Source: Chloroflexota bacterium
GTDB lineage: Bacteria; Chloroflexota; Anaerolineae; Anaerolineales; Villigracilaceae
NCBI GenBank assembly: GCA_016191845.1
Contig: JACPVF010000016.1
Coordinates: 62,001 to 126,000 of the forward strand
Reading direction: 5' to 3'
Length of the DNA: 64,000 nt
Part shown: one piece after another, positions 58,164 through 64,000 of the stretch
How the letters are laid out: each line of letters starts with the position of its first letter
How positions within the stretch are numbered: the first letter of the stretch is position 1
Program-made: the position numbers and the translations under genes
The notes under the pieces: model-generated
What the model was told of the DNA's origin: nothing
Databases searched by the model: none
What the model saw: the letters and a program-made list of their open reading frames with translations, nothing else

Positions 58164-59297
58164 TTAGATGGGCCGCAGGACTCGGTCCTGCCGCAATTGT
58201 TTGAAGAGGAGCGGGCTGGCGGCGTCGGGTCTTGATTCGAGCGCGGCGTCCTGCCAGGCCTGCACGCCCAGGGTTTCGGGGGCGCGGCGTTCGTAGCCCA
58301 GCTTCGTCCAGACTTCAGCCTGGGCGGCCAGCTCCTCGGAGGAGAAGATCAACGAGGCTTCGCATTGCAGGTCGCGCGAGGCGCGTTCCACCTCGGCGAT
58401 CAATCCTTCGAGACCCTGGGCCGGGTCGAAGCCTTCTTCCAGATAAACGTCGGTGGTGCGGGCCACCAGGTTCTCCACCTGCCAGCCGGCCACGCCGACC
58501 AATCGTCCGTTGCTGCGCAGCAACATGTAAGCCTTGTCGCCGAAGCCTTCCATCACATCTTCGGCGGTCATGGAGCGGGTGCCCTTGCTCAGGCGGGTGA
58601 CCAGCTCGGCGATGGACTTTGAGTCGCGCGGACGCCCGCGCTGGACCTCGAGTCGCCCGGCCTGGGTCTTCTGCACCACGGGGATGGTATCGCCGGTCGG
58701 TGAGATCTTCTTCCACTGCGCGGTGACCTGCTTCCACAGGTCCTCGTAGGAGCCCGTGTTGCGGATGACCACACTGGCGGCAGCCACCTTTTCCATCTGC
58801 GCCGACTGGGCCATGATGCGCTGCAGGGCCTCGTCGCGCGTCAACCCGCGCTTGCGGATCAAGCGCTCCACCTGCACTTCCTGCGGGGCATCGGTTACCC
58901 AGATGGCGTCGGCCAATTGACGCAGGTCACTTTCGAGCAGTTTGATGGCCTCCACCACGATGATCGGCTGGCGCGCGCGCTGGATCAACATGTCGGTGGC
59001 CTGCCGCACCAGCGGGTGGACGATGTCCTCCAGCTTGGCGAGCGCGTCCGGGTCGCTGAAGGCCAGCCGCCCCAATTTGGAGCGGTCGATCTCGCCTTCC
59101 TTGTCCAGCAGCCACTTGCCGAACTCGTTCAGCACGGGTTGGTAACCGGGCGCTCCCTTCGAAATGGCGCGATGGGAGAGGGCGTCCGCGTCGATGGTAT
59201 AGGCGCCCAGATGTTCGAGCATCCTGCGCACGACGCTTTTGCCGGTGGCGATGTTACCGGTCAGGCCGATGATGAATTTCCCGGGCAGATGGCTCAC
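58164..59297 (-). CDS. coaE: Dephospho-CoA kinase with C-terminal GNAT-like extension
   Basis: IIGLTGNIATGKSVVRRMLEHLGAYTIDADAL; C-terminal ~175 aa acetyltransferase-like YMLLRSNGRLVGVAGWQVENL. Confidence 0.9.
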   Translation of the reverse strand: MSHLPGKFIIGLTGNIATGKSVVRRMLEHLGAYTIDADALSHRAISKGAPGYQPVLNEFGKWLLDKEGEIDRSKLGRLAFSDPDALAKLEDIVHPLVRQATDMLIQRARQPIIVVEAIKLLESDLRQLADAIWVTDAPQEVQVERLIRKRGLTRDEALQRIMAQSAQMEKVAAASVVIRNTGSYEDLWKQVTAQWKKISPTGDTIPVVQKTQAGRLEVQRGRPRDSKSIAELVTRLSKGTRSMTAEDVMEGFGDKAYMLLRSNGRLVGVAGWQVENLVARTTDVYLEEGFDPAQGLEGLIAEVERASRDLQCEASLIFSSEELAAQAEVWTKLGYERRAPETLGVQAWQDAALESRPDAASPLLFKQLRQDRVLRPI

Positions 59298-59480
59298 AAC
59301 GACTCCTCGAGGATGGGGGATTCCCTCCTATTTTAATGTCATTTTGCCGATTTTCACAACGGACTTTTGCCCCAATTCCTTGATGTTTCCGTAAGGTTTG
59401 CCCCGAAAAATTTTGTGCCCTTCGCGGCGAATCCCGTCTCCCAGGTTGACGCCGCCGCCCCGGGCGGGTATGATGAAGTC

Positions 59481-59926
59481 GCCTCAGGTTGGTCGGGCAG
59501 TCGCGGCTCCGCGTTGACGGGGTCGAGGAAAGTCCGCACTCCATAGAGCACGGCGTCGGATAGCACCCGGGGCGGGAAAGCCGCCGAGAGGCGCGAACCT
59601 GCCGGAAAAGGGCCACAGAAACAAACAGCTATCTCACCCCTCGGGGAGAGGTAGTCATGGTGAAACGGTGGTGTAAGAGACCACCGGCGCGTGCAGTAAT
59701 GCGCGCGGCCAGGTAACCCCCGCCGGGAGCAAGGCCAAGCAGGAGCGAATTCGTCTGTGGACGATGGGAAACGGCTCGTTTCCACACGTGCCCTCCCCAA
59801 CCGTGGGGAAGGCCAGCTCCGGGTAGGCTGCATCGAGCGGCGCGGCGACGCACCGCCCAGAGAGATGACTGCACAGGCGGAAGCAATTCCGCTGGACAGA
59901 ATGCGGCTTATAGACCGGCCTGAGGC
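59481..59926 (+). ncRNA. rnpB: RNase P RNA (bacterial type A-like)
   Basis: GAGGAAAGTCCGCACTCC (CRI), ACAGAAACAAACAG, GTGCAGTAATGCGCG, AGAATGCGGCTTATAG; P1 arms GCCTCAGGTTGGTC / GACCGGCCTGAGGC. Confidence 0.95.
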
Positions 59927-60000
59927 AAACATTTTTGATTGTCTTGTTATCAAGTCTGTAAAGCATGTGAAGCGGGGAAACGATTAGAATCCGCTTAATC

Positions 60001-60090
60001 GAAAAAGGCAAACTCGGCGAAAGCCGGGGACGCAAAGCCAACGGGTCTACCGTCACATTCGTGACTACGATTGCCAGGCCGCCGAATGAC
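60001..60090 (+). promoter_or_regulatory. Cyclic di-GMP-I (GEMM) riboswitch aptamer
   Basis: GGCAAACTCGGCGAAAGCCGGGGACGCAAAGCCAACGGGTCTACC...ACGATTGCCAGGCC matches the GEMM-I consensus (GGCAAAC, GAAA tetraloop, GGGACGCAAAGCC). Confidence 0.9.
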
Positions 60091-60105
60091 GAACGCTATT
60101 TCGCG

Positions 60106-60140
60106 CGAGCCTGGGAATCTATCCCGGGCTCGTTTCATTT
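60106..60140 (+). terminator. Terminator-like hairpin, probable riboswitch expression platform
   Basis: CGAGCCTGGGA-ATCTA-TCCCGGGCTCG-TTTCATTT immediately after aptamer. Confidence 0.7.
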
Positions 60141-60155
60141 CATGGATAAACAGCG

Positions 60156-60572
60156 ATGTCAAACATAACCAACCTGCTGGTGATCGACGATGACCCTGCC
60201 CTGCTCACGGGATTGAAAGCCATCCTCAGTCGCGAAGGCTACTCGGTGTCCACGACCTGCTATGGCACGAACGGCATCACCCTCGCCCGCGAGACGGCCC
60301 CCGACCTGATTCTGTGTGACTTGATGATGCCGCCGCCGAATGGGTTTGACGTGTTGCATACCCTCTCGCGCGATCCACGCACCTCCCACATCCCCTTCAT
60401 CTTCCTGACTGCCCGCGCGTCCGAGATGGACAAGGTACGCGGGCTGCGCTCGGGTGCGGATGATTACATCGTCAAGCCCTTTTCGCGCGAGGAATTGCTG
60501 GCCCGCATCGACGCCGTGCTGCGCCGCAGCCGCCGCAAAACTGTGGCGGTCGAACCCGGGGCGCGGGAGTGA
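60156..60572 (+). CDS. Single-domain response regulator
   Basis: LLVIDDDPALLTGLKAIL; DLILCDLMMPPPNG; KPFSREELLARI. Confidence 0.9.
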   Translation: MSNITNLLVIDDDPALLTGLKAILSREGYSVSTTCYGTNGITLARETAPDLILCDLMMPPPNGFDVLHTLSRDPRTSHIPFIFLTARASEMDKVRGLRSGADDYIVKPFSREELLARIDAVLRRSRRKTVAVEPGARE

Positions 60573-60652
60573 GCATCCGTATGCTCAAAGAAATCACAAT
60601 GTTCTCGAAGGCCGTCACAGGCATTCATGGAACATCTGCACAAGGAGAGGAC

Positions 60653-61771
60653 ATGCTTGCTTCACCGAAGACCATCCTGATCATCGACGACGAGCCCAAC
60701 CTCTTGATGGGGGTGCGGGTCTTGTTGGAGCGTGCGGGATACCACACCTTGACCGCAACGGATGGGATGGCCGGGTTGCGTGCCGCGCGTGAAGCCAGCC
60801 CCGACCTGATCGTCTGCGATGTGATGATGCCCATCCTGGATGGCTTTGCCGTCCGCGAGCGTCTCGCAGGCGACTCGCAGACCTCGGAGATCCCCTTCCT
60901 CTTTCTGACCGCGCGTATCGGGCAGGCCGATAAATTGCGCGGCCTGCAGACCGGGGCCGACGATTACATCACCAAGCCTTTCGATCACCGCGAACTGCTG
61001 GCGCGCATCTCCGCCGTGCTCAAGCGGTACGACAGGGGCCAGGAGATCGTGCGTCGCGAGGTGGACCGCCAGATTTCCTGCTTCCAACAGGAGATATCGC
61101 ACAACATCAGTCACGAACTGCGCACCCCCATGACCCAGATCCTGCTCTCGTTGGAGATGGTCCTGCGCGACAGATACGATGACCCTGCCGAGTTGAAGCA
61201 GTTCATCGAAATTGCCTTATCCCAGTCGCAGCACCTGAACAGCCTGATCGATGACCTGGTCTTTCTGAGCAATGCAGACCGCGGTGCCGTCAACACCCTG
61301 CGCCAGAAGGTGGATGTCGAAATGGATTTCCTCATGCCCATCCGTGCCTGTCAGGAACGCTATGCCGAAAAGAACCTTCGGCTGCACCTGGACGTGGGTT
61401 CAGGGCTGAGCATCCATGCGCCGCGCAGGGAGTTCAAGCAGGCGGCCCTTCATCTGGTTGAGAATGCCTTCAAGTTCGCGCCGCCCCTGACGGGGGTGTG
61501 GATCGACCTCCAGCGCAACGGCGAAGGGGGCTGCACCCTTTTGGTGGCCGATTACGGCATGGGCATCCCGTTCGATCTGCGCGAGAAGGTCTTTGACCGC
61601 TATTTCCAGGTCAGTCAGGGCGACACCCGCGCCTATAACGGACTGGGAGTGGGCCTGACCATCGCGCGCATCGTTGCCCGCGGACTGGGCGGGGATGTGG
61701 TCGTCCTGCCTTCCAGCCAGGGATGTCGGGTTTCCATGACCGTCTCCCCGGGCGCGGCGGACCTGGCATAG
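60653..61771 (+). CDS. Receiver-histidine kinase hybrid
   Basis: ILIIDDEPNLLMGVRVLL receiver then HNISHELRTPMTQILLSLEMVL and GLGVGLTIARIVARGLGG; GGAGAGG RBS before ATG 60653. Confidence 0.88.
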   Translation: MLASPKTILIIDDEPNLLMGVRVLLERAGYHTLTATDGMAGLRAAREASPDLIVCDVMMPILDGFAVRERLAGDSQTSEIPFLFLTARIGQADKLRGLQTGADDYITKPFDHRELLARISAVLKRYDRGQEIVRREVDRQISCFQQEISHNISHELRTPMTQILLSLEMVLRDRYDDPAELKQFIEIALSQSQHLNSLIDDLVFLSNADRGAVNTLRQKVDVEMDFLMPIRACQERYAEKNLRLHLDVGSGLSIHAPRREFKQAALHLVENAFKFAPPLTGVWIDLQRNGEGGCTLLVADYGMGIPFDLREKVFDRYFQVSQGDTRAYNGLGVGLTIARIVARGLGGDVVVLPSSQGCRVSMTVSPGAADLA

Positions 61772-61787
61772 CTCCAAGGGATCCCCT

Positions 61788-61937
61788 ATGAGACAAATCC
61801 CCGTCTTTCCCCGCCTCCTCCTGGTCCTTCTGTTGGCCCTCGTATCGACGGGCGGATGTGCCCCAAAGCAGCCCATCCGCATTGCCATCTCGGCCTGGGC
61901 GGGCGTGGAACCTGCCGAACTGGCCGCCCAGCCGTAA
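61788..61937 (+). pseudogene. Truncated lipoprotein / ABC substrate-binding-protein N-terminus (49 aa)
   Basis: MRQIPVFPRLLLVLLLALVSTGGCAPKQPIRIAISAWAGVEPAELAAQP*: lipobox plus IRIAISAWAGVEP start of SBP fold, then stop. Confidence 0.6.
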
Positions 61938-61941
61938 CCCG

Positions 61942-64000
61942 ATGAATGTGTTGGGAATGAACTCTTTGCGGGTCAAGCTTCCCCTCGTTCAGGGCATGTT
62001 GGGGTTGATTGGCATCGTGCTGGTCTTCCTGGTCAGTTGGCTGGGCTCTCAAGCGCGCGTCCTCAGCAACTCCATTTCCGAAGCCAGGAACCTCTCCGAC
62101 CAGATCGATTACAGCATCGCCATCCTGGTCTCCCAGGCGGGGGAGGATAGCCCCTTTTCCTATCAGCGCCTGATCGAGAAATTTGCCACCCTCGATAACG
62201 TGATCGCCATCCACATCGTGGATGATCGGGGCGTGATCATCGCCGATAACGACCAGGCTCGCATCGGGGAATCCTTTGCCGACCCCATGATCGTCGATGC
62301 CCTCGCGAACGAACACAACAGTCAGCAGGTGATCGGGCGCACGATCGTCTTCGTGCGCCCCCTGCATGGGCAGGCCTACACCTCGTCGATGCACGACGTG
62401 CTGGGCGTTTTGTGGCTCGAGATGGACATGACCCCCTCCTATCAGCGCGCCCAGGGCGATATCCTCCTGACCCTGCTGATCGGCCTGGCGGGCTTTGCCC
62501 TCATCTTCTATTGGTATTACCGCGTCACACAGGACGGCCTGATCGACCGCCTGCTCGTGGTCGAAGACGGCCTGCGTCAGGTGGAGAAGGGCGACCTCTA
62601 CCGCCATATCGAGATCGGCACTCTCTTCGGCAGCCCCGACGAGATCAACGGGCTGGCTGACCGCTTCAATCGCATGCTCACCAGCCTGCGCCGTCAGCGC
62701 GGTTTCGAGGAACTGACCTCCCGCCTGGCCGCCCGTTTCATGAACGCGCCCACCGACGAGATGGACCTGGAGATTCGCGATGCCCTGCGTCAGCTGGGGA
62801 AACTCTTCCAGGCCGACCGCAGCTACATCTTCGAGTTTTCGCGGGATGAGCGGGTGATGAATAACACCTACGAATGGTGCGCCCTGGGCATCGAGCCGCA
62901 GATCGCAAACCTGCAGAATGTGCCCGTGGATTCCTTCCCCTGGTGGATGCAGACCCTCCATCGCCTTGAGGTCATCAGCGTGCCGCGCGTCAGTGCCATG
63001 CCGCCCCAGGCGGCCAGCGAACAGGCCATCCTGGCGGAGCAGGGCATCCAGTCGGTGCTGGTCGCGCCCATGCTGTCTGATGCGGGCTTGTTCGGTTTCA
63101 TCGGCTTCGACTCCGTCCATGCCGAGCGGGCCTGGGCGGGCGAGGAGATCCACCTGTTGAGCGTGGTGACGGGCATCATCGCCAATACCATCGTCCGCCA
63201 GCGCTCCCAGCAGGAATTGCAGAACCAGCGCGACTTCGCCCTGCAGGTCATGAATACCGTGCGCCAGGGGCTCACCGTCACCGACCTCGAAGGCAGGTAC
63301 GAATACGTCAACCCGGCCTTCGCACAGATGCTCAAGCGCATCCCCCGCGAGTTGATCGGCCAGCGCGAGCAGGACGTGTTCCACCCCGACGACTGGCAGC
63401 GCATCATCGACCTGCAGAAGGGGACGGGCGCCCGCGCGGTCACCGCCACCGCCCGTCTGTTCGCCGCCGATGGGACGGTCGTCCACTCGCTGGTCAGCCG
63501 TTCGCCCCGCATCCGCGATGGACAGGGCATCGGCAACATTGCCGCCGTCGTGGACCTGACCGAGCAGCTCGCCGCCGAGGAACGCCTGCGCCAGTCCGAG
63601 GCGCGCAACCGTGCCTTCCTCAACGCCATCCCCGACCTCATCCTCCGCCTCGACCGCAACGGCACCTTCCTCGATTTCAAGACGGGCGACGACCGCCAGT
63701 TGGTCACCTCTCCTTCGGAGATCCTGGGCAGGCCCATCACCACTTTACTGCCTGCCGGCGTGGCGGGCCAGGCAGCCCAGGCCATTCAGCAGGCTTTGCA
63801 GACCTCCACCCCGCAGGTCTTTGAATACAGCCTGGGGCACGAGTCGGGTTCGAACCAGCACACCTATGAGGCCCGCCTGGTGGCCAGTGGCGAGGACGAG
63901 GTCATTGCCGTCATCCACGATATCAGCGAGCGCGCCCGCCTCGAACAGATGAAGACCGATTTCATCAACCGCGCCTCGCACGAACTGCGCACCCCGCTCA
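61942..64000 (+). CDS. Sensor histidine kinase with TM sensor, HAMP-, GAF- and PAS-like domains (3' end outside window)
   Basis: Open frame from ATG 61942 to window end, absent from ORF track: MNVLGMNSLRVKLPLVQGMLGLIGIVLVFLVSW...ALQVMNTVRQGLTVTDLEGRYEYVNPAFAQML...MKTDFINRASHELRTPL. Confidence 0.88.
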   Translation, partial: MNVLGMNSLRVKLPLVQGMLGLIGIVLVFLVSWLGSQARVLSNSISEARNLSDQIDYSIAILVSQAGEDSPFSYQRLIEKFATLDNVIAIHIVDDRGVIIADNDQARIGESFADPMIVDALANEHNSQQVIGRTIVFVRPLHGQAYTSSMHDVLGVLWLEMDMTPSYQRAQGDILLTLLIGLAGFALIFYWYYRVTQDGLIDRLLVVEDGLRQVEKGDLYRHIEIGTLFGSPDEINGLADRFNRMLTSLRRQRGFEELTSRLAARFMNAPTDEMDLEIRDALRQLGKLFQADRSYIFEFSRDERVMNNTYEWCALGIEPQIANLQNVPVDSFPWWMQTLHRLEVISVPRVSAMPPQAASEQAILAEQGIQSVLVAPMLSDAGLFGFIGFDSVHAERAWAGEEIHLLSVVTGIIANTIVRQRSQQELQNQRDFALQVMNTVRQGLTVTDLEGRYEYVNPAFAQMLKRIPRELIGQREQDVFHPDDWQRIIDLQKGTGARAVTATARLFAADGTVVHSLVSRSPRIRDGQGIGNIAAVVDLTEQLAAEERLRQSEARNRAFLNAIPDLILRLDRNGTFLDFKTGDDRQLVTSPSEILGRPITTLLPAGVAGQAAQAIQQALQTSTPQVFEYSLGHESGSNQHTYEARLVASGEDEVIAVIHDISERARLEQMKTDFINRASHELRTPL

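Noticed and set aside
61786-63486. 566-aa antisense ORF (minus)
   Set aside because: Mirror ORF of the sense sensor kinase 61942-64000 in GC-rich codons; low-complexity His/Asp/Val-rich translation with no domain motif
1-64000. CRISPR arrays and tRNA genes
   Set aside because: No regularly spaced repeats and no convincing T-loop (GGTTCGAATCC) plus acceptor stem seen while reading; a tRNAscan/CRISPR finder run would be decisive

Overview
The window looks like a GC-rich Chloroflexota (Anaerolineae-like) chromosome segment. This is judged from gene content and from the many Thr/Pro-linker lipoproteins; no database was consulted. Conserved blocks: prepilin peptidase N-terminus (edge), murA, trxA, ftsY, prfB with a +1 programmed frameshift, an ACP plus acyl-AMP ligase pair, rhomboid, S1-domain protein, PilZ, thiolase, a four-gene Na+-pumping (methylmalonyl-CoA type) decarboxylase operon, M24 peptidase, MFS transporter, a TetR/ABC-2/HlyD/two-ATPase efflux locus, a WYL regulator, dinB, a two-component pair, an ECF sigma factor, der, cdaR-cdaA, a coaE fusion, RNase P RNA, and a GEMM-I (c-di-GMP) riboswitch upstream of a signalling cluster. 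The cluster ends in a large sensor kinase that runs off the window and is missing from the ORF track. Two accessory, partly decayed regions stand out: about 16.6-25.3 kb and about 38.2-43.1 kb. The best leads are: (i) attC/cassette-like spacers ending in GTTAGGT and GTTAGTT at 20.5-21.8 kb; (ii) a tandem-paralogue unknown operon at 16.7-18.5 kb; (iii) a palindromic repeat inserted in frame inside an ABC ATPase at 32.2 kb; (iv) a candidate sRNA with an intrinsic terminator at 12.67-12.88 kb; (v) a perfect CRP/FNR-like palindrome upstream of the decarboxylase operon; (vi) the c-di-GMP riboswitch; (vii) a decaying RHS tip locus; (viii) a two-copy palindromic repeat at 38.2 and 44.4 kb. All product calls come from reading motifs by eye; no searches or folding programs were run.
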